A stretch of DNA of 46,575 nt from Clostridium caldaquaticum (GTDB lineage Bacteria > Bacillota > Clostridia > Clostridiales > Clostridiaceae), in assembly GCF_023806125.1 (NCBI RefSeq), contig NZ_JAMSKT010000022.1, forward strand, positions 1 to 46,575. The letters are read 5' to 3'. Shown one piece after another: positions 35,289 through 44,499 of the stretch. Position numbers and translations under genes: made by a program. The stretch's first letter is position 1, and each line of letters begins with the position of its first letter. The notes under the pieces were generated by a model. The model ran no database searches and had not been told where the DNA came from. It saw only the letters and a list, made by a program, of their open reading frames with translations.

Positions 35289-35317
35289 ATTATACAAAAC
35301 CCTGATATGAAATGCAA
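35289..35317 (-). promoter_or_regulatory. Promoter of the candidate small RNA
   Basis: TTGCAT, a 17-bp spacer, TATAAT on the minus strand: a perfect -10 and a -35 with two mismatches. The next gene downstream starts about 230 bp away. Confidence 0.75.
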
Positions 35318-35412
35318 GAGTTTTGCAATAAATAATTGTTAAATATTTATTGAATGAATAAATAACCTTCATTTAAAATAAAATATCATTTTTTCCTGCA
35401 TTGTTACTTATA

Positions 35413-36129
35413 CTATATACTTTTTAAAATTTCAATTTCTTCCTTTGACAATTCTCTATATTCCCCTTCTGCTAAATCTTCATCAAGTTTAATACCTCCA
35501 AAACTGACTCTTTTTAAAAACACTACATTTTTTCCAACACTGTTAAACATTCTTTTCACCTGATGAAATTTGCCTTCCTGTATTGTAACCTTTACCTCTG
35601 AACCATGTTCATCTGCTCTTAATATTTCAAGTTTTGCAGGCATACATTTATAACCGTCATCTAATACAATTCCTTTTTGGAAAGCTTCAATATCTCTCTC
35701 CTCTACTTTTTTATTTATTTCAGCATAATAAACTTTATCCACATGCCATTTAGGAGATATAAGTCTATGATTTAACTCTCCGTCATTTGTAATAAGCAAA
35801 AGTCCTACAGTATCCTTATCAAGCCTTCCCACAGGGAAAGGATTAAAAACTTTATACTCATCATCTATTAAATCTATAACAGTTTCATCATATTTATCAA
35901 AAGTTGCAGAAACTACTCCATCCGGTTTATTCATCATCAAATATATGTATTTTCTATAATTAACAACATTTCCTGCAACTTTTATTTCACATTTTTCAGG
36001 ATCTATTTGAACAGAACTATCTGTTGCAATTTTTCCGTCAATTTCAACCTCTTTATTTTTTACAAGTGCCTTAACCTCTTTCCTTGAACCATAGCCCAAA
36101 TTGGCCAAAACCTTATCCAATCTTTCCAT
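35413..36129 (-). CDS. RsuA/RluB-family pseudouridine synthase
   Basis: A 238-aa enzyme. The N-terminal S4 domain (MERLDKVLANLGYGSRKEVK, residues 1-60) binds rRNA. The catalytic block is FPVGRLDKDTVGLLLITNDG, with the invariant Asp in RLDKDT. KVYYAEINKK and EGKFHQVKRMF are typical of the RsuA/RluB/E/F branch. The length is close to RsuA, which acts on U516 of 16S rRNA, but the exact site cannot be read from sequence. AAAGGAAAG lies before ATG. It appears to be a single gene. Confidence 0.88.
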   Translation of the reverse strand: MERLDKVLANLGYGSRKEVKALVKNKEVEIDGKIATDSSVQIDPEKCEIKVAGNVVNYRKYIYLMMNKPDGVVSATFDKYDETVIDLIDDEYKVFNPFPVGRLDKDTVGLLLITNDGELNHRLISPKWHVDKVYYAEINKKVEERDIEAFQKGIVLDDGYKCMPAKLEILRADEHGSEVKVTIQEGKFHQVKRMFNSVGKNVVFLKRVSFGGIKLDEDLAEGEYRELSKEEIEILKSI

Positions 36130-36180
36130 ATGCCTCTTTCCTTTCTCTTAAGTTATATCAATTATTATAACCCTTAAAAC

Positions 36181-36208
36181 AAAAATAAAAAACAGCAGCA
36201 AAGCTGCT
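36181..36208 (-). terminator. Terminator of the lytic transglycosylase gene
   Basis: On the minus strand AGCAGC, loop TTT, GCTGCT, then GTTTTTTATTTTT. The left arm overlaps the stop codon. Confidence 0.82.
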
Positions 36209-36860
36209 ATTTATTATAATAACTCATAACTTTTCTTACATAATTTTGAGTTTCTTTGTAATTTGGTATTCCTTTATACTTAGCCACCGCACCAGGACCT
36301 GCATTATATGCAGCTAAAGCAAGTTCTTTGGAATTACCGTACATATCTAAAAGGTTTCTAAGATATTTTGTACCACCATCAACATTTTGCTCTATATCAT
36401 AAGCATCAGTAACCCCTAATGACTTAGCTGTGCTAGGCATAAGCTGCATAAGCCCCATAGCTCCAGCGCTGGATTTAGCCTGTGGATTAAAACCCGACTC
36501 CTGCTTAATTACAGCTAAAATAAGCTTCTTTTCAACTCCATATTTTTTTGAAGCCTTATCCACCGCTTCATCAATAGTTATATTATTAGTTTTAATATCG
36601 CTGTCAACTTCACTTTTCATATTATTTATAACTTCATTAAGTGATTGACCTTCCCCGTAGCCTAGTTTATTTAAGTCATCTCCGTTTAACCCCAGTAAAT
36701 CCAGTGTATTCTCATTGTTTTCCATAGCTTTTATCAAACTTTCAATAACTATTTGAAAGGAGGTAGATTCTCCTCCAGCTATGGTTTTGAAAACTTGAGC
36801 CATTAGCTGCATTTGCATAAACTTTTCTACACTGTTTTGTACACTATTTTCTAAGCTCAT
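36207..36860 (-). CDS. Lytic transglycosylase (SLT domain), no signal peptide
   Basis: A 217-aa protein. The C-terminal half (about residues 96-217) is a Slt/GEWL domain: [20 protein letters not shown] with catalytic Glu121, [15 protein letters not shown], the [17 protein letters not shown] block and [15 protein letters not shown]. The N-terminal 95 residues are unrelated to the catalytic domain and polar, and there is no signal peptide. A cell-wall enzyme without a signal must leave by another route, by lysis or during spore development. CAGGAGG precedes ATG. It cleaves the MurNAc-GlcNAc bond of peptidoglycan with 1,6-anhydro ring formation. Confidence 0.88.
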   Translation of the reverse strand: MSLENSVQNSVEKFMQMQLMAQVFKTIAGGESTSFQIVIESLIKAMENNENTLDLLGLNGDDLNKLGYGEGQSLNEVINNMKSEVDSDIKTNNITIDEAVDKASKKYGVEKKLILAVIKQESGFNPQAKSSAGAMGLMQLMPSTAKSLGVTDAYDIEQNVDGGTKYLRNLLDMYGNSKELALAAYNAGPGAVAKYKGIPNYKETQNYVRKVMSYYNK

Positions 36861-36956
36861 TTAATCCTCCTGTATGCTTTTGATATTATAACCTTAATTT
36901 TATTATGCTATATTAATTAATGATTATCAATGGCAATTATAAATTTTCCTTCCCTT

Positions 36957-38960
36957 TTATTCCACTGTGAACTCAAATATTCCGTAATCTTCGTAAGAGC
37001 ATTTTCTTAGGCTGCTTTTGCATAAAACTAATACTCTATAAGTTCCAGAAGAAAAAGGCATAAAACTATAATAATTCTTTTTACTGTAATTTTGTGCCAA
37101 AATCCAGTCTCCCTTTTCCATAATATAAAATTCATAAAGTACATCCTTTCCGCCTTCACAAGCAGCTGAAAAGGTAATAACTTCATTAACTTGAGCTTTT
37201 ATCTTATCACATTGAATCTTTGTATTAGTTATAGGAAGAGCATCATATACCTTAAGATTAATCTCCTTTTTACAATCAAATTCCTTATCGCTGTCTTCAT
37301 TTTTTGCATAAATCTCTAAAGAATAGGCTCCGCTGCACTTTGGAGTAAAGGCATATTTTTTATCCTTAACATAGTCTGTTTCCTCAACTTTGTGTCCATT
37401 TATGCTCAATACATATTTTAATAAAATTTTTTTAGTATTTTGAGCTATAACTGTATAAGTTAAACTATCTCCAACTATGTAATTTTCTCTTGCCGGCAGC
37501 AAAACATAATCAATAACTGCAGGCATATAATCATAAACTTCAACATAAATAACTGAATGACTGTCATAATCTCGTTTAGAATATTTATCCTTCACTCTTG
37601 CTTCAAGCTCATACTTTCCCTTTTCTTCAGGTGTAAAATTAACCCAGTTACAAGTGCCGAAATCTATCTTCTCTACTTCTTTTCCATTCTTTTTAACATG
37701 AAAACTATATCTTAGCTCAATACCTCCGCTGGCAATTATCTTTACATTGATAGTTTCTCCTTTTAAAATTTTATTCTTTCTATCTAAAATAACCTCATTT
37801 ATAACAATAGGCTCTTTACACTGTTCGTCCACTGTAAAATTCATAGATGCTGACTTCTCATATGTTCCCTCAAAAGAAATATCCTTTACCCAAAGCTCTA
37901 TTTTATACTCACCTGGCTTTTTAGTATTCCAGGTATAGTTATCATTTCTTGTATAACCTGAATCTTCACCATAATTTCCATCTATCTTAAACCTGTATAA
38001 AAGTTCTTTTCCTCCGCTTACTACAGCTTTTAAATTAACTGTCGTTTCACAAACCTGCGGTGAACTTAAATCGCTTGTAAAGCTTTGAATAACTATATCT
38101 CTATAAGGCTTTACTTTATAGTTTAAAAGTGCTCTGTCATCATATTCCCTGGGAGAATACATATCCTTTGCAAGACATAAAAGCTTATAATCTCCTCCTT
38201 GCTTTTCTGTAAAACATACAATTCTCTTAGTTGAGTAATCCTGAATACATTGAGTACTTCCATCAGGATTTATTTTAATAAATTTATATAATATCATTCT
38301 ATTATCTTCATAAACTGCTTCTACCTGAAAAATAAGCTCATTATCAGCAATTAAATCTGTTATTAAACATTTAAAATCAGTTATCTCTACCTTTTTTATA
38401 TCATTAACATAAAATTTTACCTTTTGAGAATCATCAAATCTATTTTTAGAATCTAAAGCTTTGCATTCAACTAAAATCTCCTGCTCTCCAGAATCCTTTA
38501 CACTGAAGCTTAAACTATTTTCCGCACTATAGTCCTTTAAAAGCTCCCAATTTTCCTTTTCTCTTATCCAGTATCTAAACACTGCAGGTATCTTTTTAGC
38601 TTCCACTGTAAGATTTAGTTTATCCCCCACTTTAAGACTTGTTTTATCCAAATATATACTATTTATAAGTCTTTCTTCATCTTTACCAATAGTATACTCT
38701 GCTCTTGATACGTAATCAAAAGATCTGCTGCTGCCTTTCTTTTTAGCTTGTACCATAATTACATATTTCCCATCATTTTTAGGAATCCAGGTTACTTTTT
38801 CTTCAGTACCAAAATCTTTTAATGTTTCCCAGGTTCCATCAAAACCTACCATAAATTTATATAAAAGATTATTATCTGGTATTTTACTAATGGATATATT
38901 AATTTCTGTATTTTTCTGTTGCGGACTTTCCAAATCAAAAGTTATAACAATCTCGTTCAT
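36957..38960 (-). CDS. Seven-repeat Y_Y_Y (triple-tyrosine) domain protein
   Basis: A 667-aa protein built almost entirely from seven beta-rich repeats of about 95 residues. Each has a polar start, a D(Y/F)(S/G)-type turn, a central strand such as VTWIPKNDGKYVIMVQAK or VNFTPEEKGKYELEARVKD, and a final strand such as FDYVSRAEYTI. The G-(K/E)-Y-x-(I/L) core repeats at regular spacing, which fits the Y_Y_Y family. There is no signal peptide, membrane segment or enzyme domain. I chose ATG 38960, with GGGGATGAG upstream. It lies head-to-head with pulA. Proteins of this type are common in clostridia; relatives are often extracellular sensor parts, but this one seems cytoplasmic and the function is unknown. 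Confidence 0.75.
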   Translation of the reverse strand: MNEIVITFDLESPQQKNTEINISISKIPDNNLLYKFMVGFDGTWETLKDFGTEEKVTWIPKNDGKYVIMVQAKKKGSSRSFDYVSRAEYTIGKDEERLINSIYLDKTSLKVGDKLNLTVEAKKIPAVFRYWIREKENWELLKDYSAENSLSFSVKDSGEQEILVECKALDSKNRFDDSQKVKFYVNDIKKVEITDFKCLITDLIADNELIFQVEAVYEDNRMILYKFIKINPDGSTQCIQDYSTKRIVCFTEKQGGDYKLLCLAKDMYSPREYDDRALLNYKVKPYRDIVIQSFTSDLSSPQVCETTVNLKAVVSGGKELLYRFKIDGNYGEDSGYTRNDNYTWNTKKPGEYKIELWVKDISFEGTYEKSASMNFTVDEQCKEPIVINEVILDRKNKILKGETINVKIIASGGIELRYSFHVKKNGKEVEKIDFGTCNWVNFTPEEKGKYELEARVKDKYSKRDYDSHSVIYVEVYDYMPAVIDYVLLPARENYIVGDSLTYTVIAQNTKKILLKYVLSINGHKVEETDYVKDKKYAFTPKCSGAYSLEIYAKNEDSDKEFDCKKEINLKVYDALPITNTKIQCDKIKAQVNEVITFSAACEGGKDVLYEFYIMEKGDWILAQNYSKKNYYSFMPFSSGTYRVLVLCKSSLRKCSYEDYGIFEFTVE

Positions 38961-39065
38961 TAAAATCTCATCCCCTGTATACAATATACCTCATAATATA
39001 TTATACTACAATTCCATAATTTGTTATAGGTTTTTTGTAAAATTATAATACTAATCTGCAATTTC

Positions 39066-39074
39066 TGGTATAAT
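39066..39074 (+). promoter_or_regulatory. Extended -10 promoter of pulA
   Basis: TGGTATAAT: a consensus -10 with the TGn extension, 43 bp upstream of the pulA start. The -35 region is poor. Confidence 0.55.
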
Positions 39075-39117
39075 ATTCCTATAACAAGACTTTAACTTAT
39101 ATTAAGGAGTAATAATT

Positions 39118-41250
39118 ATGTTTTATGCAGTAGTTACCCAATTTAACAAAATAAAAATAATACTTAATAATATTTATGAGTTTCATTGGAAAAATGCGGT
39201 AGTAATAAACGGCAATAAAAACATAGACATACTGCAGGCTGACTTTGAAAAAAATTCTATAATATTATTATTAAAAAATGATATTAATATTAAAGATGAA
39301 TGCTTTATTTTATATAATAATACAACAGTAAAAGCGATTTATGGACAACTATTTAATACTTTTGAATTTAACAGAAGATATTACACAGATGAAGCATTAG
39401 GCTGCTTTTACAGCCAAAATAGTACTCTGTTTAAAGTCTGGTCTCCTGCAGCTTCTTCAATAAATCTATTACTATATAAAAGCGGGGATCCAAGTATAGA
39501 TGAACGTCCAGCATCTTTTCCAATGAGCGAAAAGAATGGTGTCTGGAGCTTAAAAATAGACAATAATTTAAATGGATTTTTTTATACTTATGAGGTAACT
39601 GTATATGGTAAAAAAAATGAAGCAGTAGACCCCTACGCAAAAGCACTTGGAATTAACGGACACAGAGCTGCAATTATAGATTTCAATTCTGCCAATCCAA
39701 ACAATTTCGAAAAGGATATTTCCCCAAAACTCGAAAATTTAACCGATGCTATTATATACGAAACCTCTATTAGAGATATATCAATGCATAAAGACAGCGG
39801 TGTCCAGAATAAAGGTAAATTCTTAGGTCTTGCAGAAGAAAACACAAAATCCAGTAAAGGATTATCAACTTGTTTAAGTCATATATTAGAGCTTGGAGTT
39901 ACTCATGTGCAGCTTATGCCTATTTATGATTTCAGCTATGTAAGTACAGATGAAAGAAACCCTGTTAAATATAACTGGGGCTACGACCCTCAAAATTATA
40001 ATTGTCCTGAGGGAAGTTATTCTACTAACCCATATAATCCAATAACAAGAATTTTAGAGCTAAAAACCTTAGTTCAGACTATGCATAAACACGGTCTATG
40101 CATAAATATGGATGTAGTTTACAATCATGTATTCAATTTAGAAAATGAAAATTTAGAAAAAATATTTCCCGGCTATTATTTCAGATTTTACGAAAACGGT
40201 ACTCCTTCAAATGGAAGCGGCTGTTCCAATGACACCGCTTCAGAACGGCTTATGATGAGAAAGTTTATTGTAGATTCTGTTTACTATTGGGCAAAGGAAT
40301 ATCATATAGACGGTTTTCGATTTGATTTAATGGGTATCCATGATATAACAACTATGAATGTAGTAAGAGAAAAACTAAACAGCTTAAACAGACCAATAAT
40401 GCTTTATGGAGAAGGCTGGAATTTAAATACAATGCTGCCTGAGGAACTTAAAGCAAACATGAAAAATTCAATTAAAATGCCTCACATAGGTCATTTTAAT
40501 GATATTTTCAGAAACTCAATCAGAGGAAACGTATTTATAAAAGAAGATAAAGGCTTTGTAAGCGGTAAAGAAGGTTTGGAGGAAATAATAAAAAACTGCA
40601 TAGTAGGCTGTACTGATTATTTTAATAAGGGGAACTCTCTTTTTCAGACTCCAGACCAATCTATAAACTATGTTTCTGCCCATGATAACAATACTCTCTG
40701 GGATAAACTTGAATTTTCAAATCCTGATGCAGACAAAGAGGAACTAAAAGCTATGCACAAACTTTCCAATGCTATAGTTTTAACCTCTCAAGGAATAGCT
40801 TTTCTCCATTCTGGTGCAGAGTTCTGCAGAACAAAATATGGAGTTGAAGACAGCGTAAAATCAGGCGACGCTGTAAATTGTATGGATTGGGATAGAAAAT
40901 CTGACTTTCTTGATGTGATGGAGTACTATAAAGGCTTAATTAAACTTAGAAGAGAGCATAGTGCTTTTAGAATGAACAATGTTGATATGATAAGAAAACA
41001 CTTAGAGTTTTTATCTAATACCCCTAAAAATGTTATTGCTTTTATACTTAAAAATTATGCTAATAATGATACTTGGAAAGATATTTTAGTAATTTATAAT
41101 GGAAATAAAAAAAAAGTAAAAGTAAGTATCCCAGAAGGTTATTGGAATATTGTTGCAGATAAGTATAAAGCAGGAGTTGAAATCTTAAGAACATTTAATG
41201 GAAATTATTTTGAAGTAGACGATATATGTATTAATGTTTTGTATCGTTAA
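39118..41250 (+). CDS. pulA: Type I pullulanase
   Basis: A 710-aa GH13 debranching enzyme that hydrolyses alpha-1,6 links in pullulan, glycogen and amylopectin. A short N-terminal domain and a CBM48-like beta domain (about residues 95-185, LFKVWSPAASSINLLLY) lead to the catalytic barrel. YNWGYDPQNYN is the type I signature (about residue 284). The active-site motifs are DVVYNH (332), DGFRFDLMG with nucleophile Asp near 403, YGEGW with acid/base Glu near 432 and SAHDN with Asp near 523. There is no signal peptide, so it should act on intracellular glycogen, not external starch. TAAGGAG lies 7 bases before ATG. Confidence 0.95.
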   Translation: MFYAVVTQFNKIKIILNNIYEFHWKNAVVINGNKNIDILQADFEKNSIILLLKNDINIKDECFILYNNTTVKAIYGQLFNTFEFNRRYYTDEALGCFYSQNSTLFKVWSPAASSINLLLYKSGDPSIDERPASFPMSEKNGVWSLKIDNNLNGFFYTYEVTVYGKKNEAVDPYAKALGINGHRAAIIDFNSANPNNFEKDISPKLENLTDAIIYETSIRDISMHKDSGVQNKGKFLGLAEENTKSSKGLSTCLSHILELGVTHVQLMPIYDFSYVSTDERNPVKYNWGYDPQNYNCPEGSYSTNPYNPITRILELKTLVQTMHKHGLCINMDVVYNHVFNLENENLEKIFPGYYFRFYENGTPSNGSGCSNDTASERLMMRKFIVDSVYYWAKEYHIDGFRFDLMGIHDITTMNVVREKLNSLNRPIMLYGEGWNLNTMLPEELKANMKNSIKMPHIGHFNDIFRNSIRGNVFIKEDKGFVSGKEGLEEIIKNCIVGCTDYFNKGNSLFQTPDQSINYVSAHDNNTLWDKLEFSNPDADKEELKAMHKLSNAIVLTSQGIAFLHSGAEFCRTKYGVEDSVKSGDAVNCMDWDRKSDFLDVMEYYKGLIKLRREHSAFRMNNVDMIRKHLEFLSNTPKNVIAFILKNYANNDTWKDILVIYNGNKKKVKVSIPEGYWNIVADKYKAGVEILRTFNGNYFEVDDICINVLYR

Positions 41251-41258
41251 TGCAGAAA

Positions 41259-41303
41259 AAGATGAAGCAAAAGTTACTACTTACCTTAACTTTGCTTCAT
41301 CTT
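41259..41303. terminator. Bidirectional terminator between pulA and the DUF188 gene
   Basis: AAGATGAAGCAAAAGTTA and TAACTTTGCTTCATCTT pair with one unpaired A; A-rich on the left and CTTGTT on the right. The two genes are convergent. Confidence 0.75.
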
Positions 41304-41307
41304 CTTG

Positions 41308-41745
41308 TTAAAGACAGCTTTTTATAAGCTTCAATAAATTATTGTAAAACCTCTCATCATCTTCTCTGCTTCTCTTTTTAGGATTAGGAGTTTTCCTTCC
41401 GCTTCTTCTTACTTTAGCTGATATATGCCTTTCAAAAAGCAGCTTGTCAATATTATCATTACTGTAAATATATCCTTTAGGACTTATAGCCAAGGCCTTC
41501 TTTCCTAGTACCATAGCAGCTACTCCAAAGTCCTGTGTAACTACTATATCTTTTTCCTTTGCTTCATTTGCTACAGCCATATCCACACTTTGAAAGCCGC
41601 TGTCCATATATTTTATAATTGAGTAATCACTAAATAGCACATGATTAATATCGCAATACATTATTACTTCCAGACCATACTCTTTTCCTAATTCTTCAAT
41701 TATGTGTTTCCCTGGACATGCATCTGCATCTACTATTATCCTCAT
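41308..41745 (-). CDS. YaiI/YqxD family protein (DUF188)
   Basis: A 145-aa protein of the UPF0178 family. MRIIVDADACPGKHIIEELG and VVTQDFGVAAMVLGKKALAI are the family signatures, with conserved Asp residues like those of PIN-type nucleases (Asp6, Asp8 and the TQD Asp). The C-terminal RRSGRKTPNPKKRSREDDER is also conserved and ends in a basic tail. A nuclease-like role is possible, but the family is not well characterised. AAAGG lies before ATG. Confidence 0.88.
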   Translation of the reverse strand: MRIIVDADACPGKHIIEELGKEYGLEVIMYCDINHVLFSDYSIIKYMDSGFQSVDMAVANEAKEKDIVVTQDFGVAAMVLGKKALAISPKGYIYSNDNIDKLLFERHISAKVRRSGRKTPNPKKRSREDDERFYNNLLKLIKSCL

Positions 41746-41764
41746 TTGCTTAGCCTTTCTAAAA

Positions 41765-41792
41765 CTAAAGCTAGGTTATATTACCTAGCTTT
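41765..41792 (-). terminator. pgi terminator
   Basis: TAAAGCTAGGT and ACCTAGCTTTA form a perfect 11-bp stem between pgi and the DUF188 gene. Downstream on the minus strand is GTTTTAG, a modest U-tract, so some readthrough into the DUF188 gene is likely. Confidence 0.65.
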
Positions 41793-41802
41793 ATATTATT
41801 AA

Positions 41803-43152
41803 TTATAATCTTGCTTCAAGCTGTGCTTTCATATCCTCAAAGCCTGGTTTTCCAAGAAGAGCAAACATATTCTTTTTATATGCCTCAACTCCTGGCTGGT
41901 CAAATGGATTTACTCCTGAAAGATATCCGCTTATACCGCAGGCTTTTTCAAAGAAATAAACCATATATCCAAAATAATAAGGAGTTAATTCAGGTACATT
42001 AACGATTATATTTGGAACTCCGCCGTCATTATGTGCAAGAACAGTTCCCTGGAAAGCTTTTTTGTTTACAAAATCTATTGTCTTTCCTGCTAAGAAATTT
42101 AAACCGTCTATATTTTCAGCACTTTCTTCAATAGTAATTTCTTTTCTTGGCTTTTCAACATTTATAACAGTTTCAAAAATATTTCTAAGTCCTTCCTGAA
42201 TATATTGTCCCATAGAATGAAGATCTGTTGAAAAGTCAACAGCAGCAGGGAATATTCCCTTATTATCTTTTCCTTCACTTTCTCCATAAAGCTGCTTCCA
42301 CCACTCGTTGAAATAGTGAAGAGATGGCTCATAATTTACTAATATCTCCGTAACTTTGCCCTTTCTATGAAGTGCATTTCTAGCTGCAGCATATTTATAG
42401 CTGTCATTTGATAATAAGTCTGGATTGCTGTAAGCTTCTCTAGCATCAGCAGCACCTTTCATCATCTCATCTATGTTTATTCCAGCAACAGCAATTGGAA
42501 GAAGTCCTACAGCTGTAAGAACAGAAAATCTTCCACCTACATTATCTGGAATTACGAAAGTTTCGTAACCTTCAGCATCAGCTAAAGACTTTAATGCTCC
42601 CTTTGCTTTATCTGTTGTTGCAAATATTCTTTCCTTTGCACCTTCTTTTCCATATTTCTTCTCAAGATAGTCCTTAAAAATTCTAAAAGCTATTGCTGGC
42701 TCTGTAGTTGTACCTGATTTTGATATAACATTTACTGATACATCTAATCCTCCTATAGCTTCAAGCAGTTCAGCCATGTATGTAGAACTAATATTATTTC
42801 CAGCAAAATATACTAATGGTGTATTTCTCTTTGCCTTTGGCAGAATGTTATAAAAGCTGTGTGACAGCATTTCTATAGCAGCCCTTGCTCCTAAGTAAGA
42901 ACCGCCTATTCCTATAACAATTAGCACATCGGAATTGCTCTTAATCTTGTCAGCAGCTTTTTTGATTCTCTCGAACTCATCTTTATCGTAATTTACTGGA
43001 AGGTCTATCCAGCCTAAAAAGTCACTACCTGCACCTGTACCTCTATGAAGCATATTATGAGCTTCAGTAATCATTGGCTGAAGATTAGTTAATTCACTGT
43101 CATTTAAAAATGGTTTAACTTTAGTCAAATCAAGGCTTAAAGCTTTAGACAT
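41803..43152 (-). CDS. pgi: Glucose-6-phosphate isomerase
   Basis: A 449-aa isomerase of glucose 6-phosphate and fructose 6-phosphate in glycolysis, of the short bacterial type found in Firmicutes. [18 protein letters not shown] holds the phosphate-binding [19 protein letters not shown] the second SIS motif, and [17 protein letters not shown] is PROSITE-like signature 1. The base Glu is expected in [13 protein letters not shown]. It would channel fructose 6-phosphate from the fructokinase in either direction. AAGGAGG lies before ATG. A promoter is seen upstream. Confidence 0.96.
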   Translation of the reverse strand: MSKALSLDLTKVKPFLNDSELTNLQPMITEAHNMLHRGTGAGSDFLGWIDLPVNYDKDEFERIKKAADKIKSNSDVLIVIGIGGSYLGARAAIEMLSHSFYNILPKAKRNTPLVYFAGNNISSTYMAELLEAIGGLDVSVNVISKSGTTTEPAIAFRIFKDYLEKKYGKEGAKERIFATTDKAKGALKSLADAEGYETFVIPDNVGGRFSVLTAVGLLPIAVAGINIDEMMKGAADAREAYSNPDLLSNDSYKYAAARNALHRKGKVTEILVNYEPSLHYFNEWWKQLYGESEGKDNKGIFPAAVDFSTDLHSMGQYIQEGLRNIFETVINVEKPRKEITIEESAENIDGLNFLAGKTIDFVNKKAFQGTVLAHNDGGVPNIIVNVPELTPYYFGYMVYFFEKACGISGYLSGVNPFDQPGVEAYKKNMFALLGKPGFEDMKAQLEARL

Positions 43153-43206
43153 AAATTTTTCCTCCTTATATTTTCTAAAATAAAATAAATTTAACCACTA
43201 ACTGAA

Positions 43207-43235
43207 ATTTTATCCTAACTATGCAGATAAATCAA
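43207..43235 (-). promoter_or_regulatory. pgi promoter
   Basis: TTGATT, a 17-bp spacer, TAAAAT on the minus strand, 54 bp upstream of pgi. Each hexamer differs from consensus at one or two positions. Confidence 0.65.
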
Positions 43236-43362
43236 GTTATACAGAAAAGTTATCTATTCACTTAAGATTAATTAATTTTCTGCAAACTACTTATAGTTTA
43301 GCAACATAAAATATATTTATACAGAATTAAGTTTCATACTTAACAATCATTTTATATTTAAA

Positions 43363-43386
43363 TAAGGTAGCTGCTAAGCTACCTTA
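43363..43386 (-). terminator. Terminator of the Rpn-family gene
   Basis: TAAGGTAGC and GCTACCTTA pair perfectly over 9 bp, 8 bases after the gene; on the minus strand it is followed by TTTAAATATAAAA. Confidence 0.72.
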
Positions 43387-43394
43387 AGAATTTT

Positions 43395-44396
43395 TTAAAA
43401 ATATTTATCTAAATCTTCAAGACTATTTATATCAAATATATCTTCAGCTATCTTGTCTAATGTTTTATCTGTACACTGAGATAAACTGTTTATATATTTT
43501 TCAGGAAGTTCTTTAAATTTCTTTGTTAATTGTTTTATTAAAATTTTAAGCTTTCCTTCCATCCTGCTTTCATCTGCCAATTTCTCTAAATTTCTTGATA
43601 TTGCTGATGTCATATTTAAATCTACACCTCCATCAACTTTTAATATTTTATCTAATTCTAAATTATCCTTTGTAGTTTTTCTTATCCATGCATTTAATTT
43701 TCTTATATCATCTTTACTTATATTTTTAAACCTTTCGGCTATTTCCTTAAGTCTATTTACAAATTCTAATACATCTATATTTTGGTCTAGTAAAAATATA
43801 GCCGATATTAGATCTCCTACTTTAACCAATTCTTCTTCATCATAACTATTTACGTCAATCAAATTATAGTTAAAGTCTATTATATTATCTCCAAACATCT
43901 CCTCATCATAAACTTTATTTCTAAAATTTCTATCTTTAGGCCATGATACTTCCCCATTATATAAAACTATAGGTATTATAGCTGGAAGTTTAAACTCTAC
44001 TTTTTTAACTTCATTTTCTTTAAAATTCTTAAGATGATTTCTATAAATTTCAGCCATATATAAAAATAACCTTATGGGCATACTATGATCAACTGTAGAT
44101 TGAAGTTCTAATAATATATAAAAATAAACTTCTTTATCATCTATTTTAGCTTTATACAATATATCTGATTCTCGGTATTCATAATCTGAAAGAATAAAAC
44201 TTTTATCTATCAATGTAAGGTTATCTTTCGATATTTTATCACACCAAGGCTTATTAATATAAGATTTCAGCATATCTAAAAAGACCTTTTTATCTCCCAA
44301 TAAATCCTTATATGTTTTATCATGTATATTATGAATTTCATTATTTATAATAGTCACGTCCTTACTATAGGCTTCTCTATAGGGTTTTAACTTCAA
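43395..44396 (-). CDS. Rpn-family recombination-promoting nuclease / PD-(D/E)XK transposase-like protein
   Basis: A 333-aa protein of the RpnA/YhgA-like, PDDEXK_2 group, whose members cut DNA and promote RecA-independent recombination. NNEIHNIHDKTYKDLLGDKK is the family N-terminus. The nuclease core shows ESDILYKAKI (metal Asp), VYFYILLELQSTVDHSMPIR (E-x-Q motif) and RLFLYMAEIY. The helical C-terminal half (KDDIRKLNAWIRKTT, GKLKILIKQLTKKF) is usual. The start is TTG 44396, since TAG lies directly upstream in frame, and it lies inside a nested inverted repeat, so translation could be held down by structure. A good Shine-Dalgarno is not seen. Such genes are scattered in multiple copies in clostridia. 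Confidence 0.85.
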   Translation of the reverse strand: MKLKPYREAYSKDVTIINNEIHNIHDKTYKDLLGDKKVFLDMLKSYINKPWCDKISKDNLTLIDKSFILSDYEYRESDILYKAKIDDKEVYFYILLELQSTVDHSMPIRLFLYMAEIYRNHLKNFKENEVKKVEFKLPAIIPIVLYNGEVSWPKDRNFRNKVYDEEMFGDNIIDFNYNLIDVNSYDEEELVKVGDLISAIFLLDQNIDVLEFVNRLKEIAERFKNISKDDIRKLNAWIRKTTKDNLELDKILKVDGGVDLNMTSAISRNLEKLADESRMEGKLKILIKQLTKKFKELPEKYINSLSQCTDKTLDKIAEDIFDINSLEDLDKYF

Positions 44397-44460
44397 CTAT
44401 TAACTTATACATCCTGGAATACAGAATGTATAAGTTAAGTTTTATTCCTAAAACCCTATA
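44378..44460. repeat. Nested inverted repeat over the Rpn start codon
   Basis: Two pairs of perfect arms share one centre: an outer 12-bp pair TATAGGGTTTTA (44378-44389) and TAAAACCCTATA (44449-44460), and an inner pair TAACTTATACAT (44401-44412) and ATGTATAAGTTA (44426-44437), which extends one more base on each side. The TTG start of the Rpn gene (44394-44396) lies between the left outer and inner arms. In mRNA this could form one long hairpin with an internal loop. Confidence 0.75.
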
Positions 44461-44499
44461 TATTAATTATATATAAAAGCTTATAAATTAGTCTACTGC

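Noticed and set aside
41803-43152. Sugar operon linkage between pgi, pulA and the fructan genes
   Set aside because: They are over 30 kb apart, on different strands, with their own promoters and terminators, and share no operator-like palindrome that I can see.
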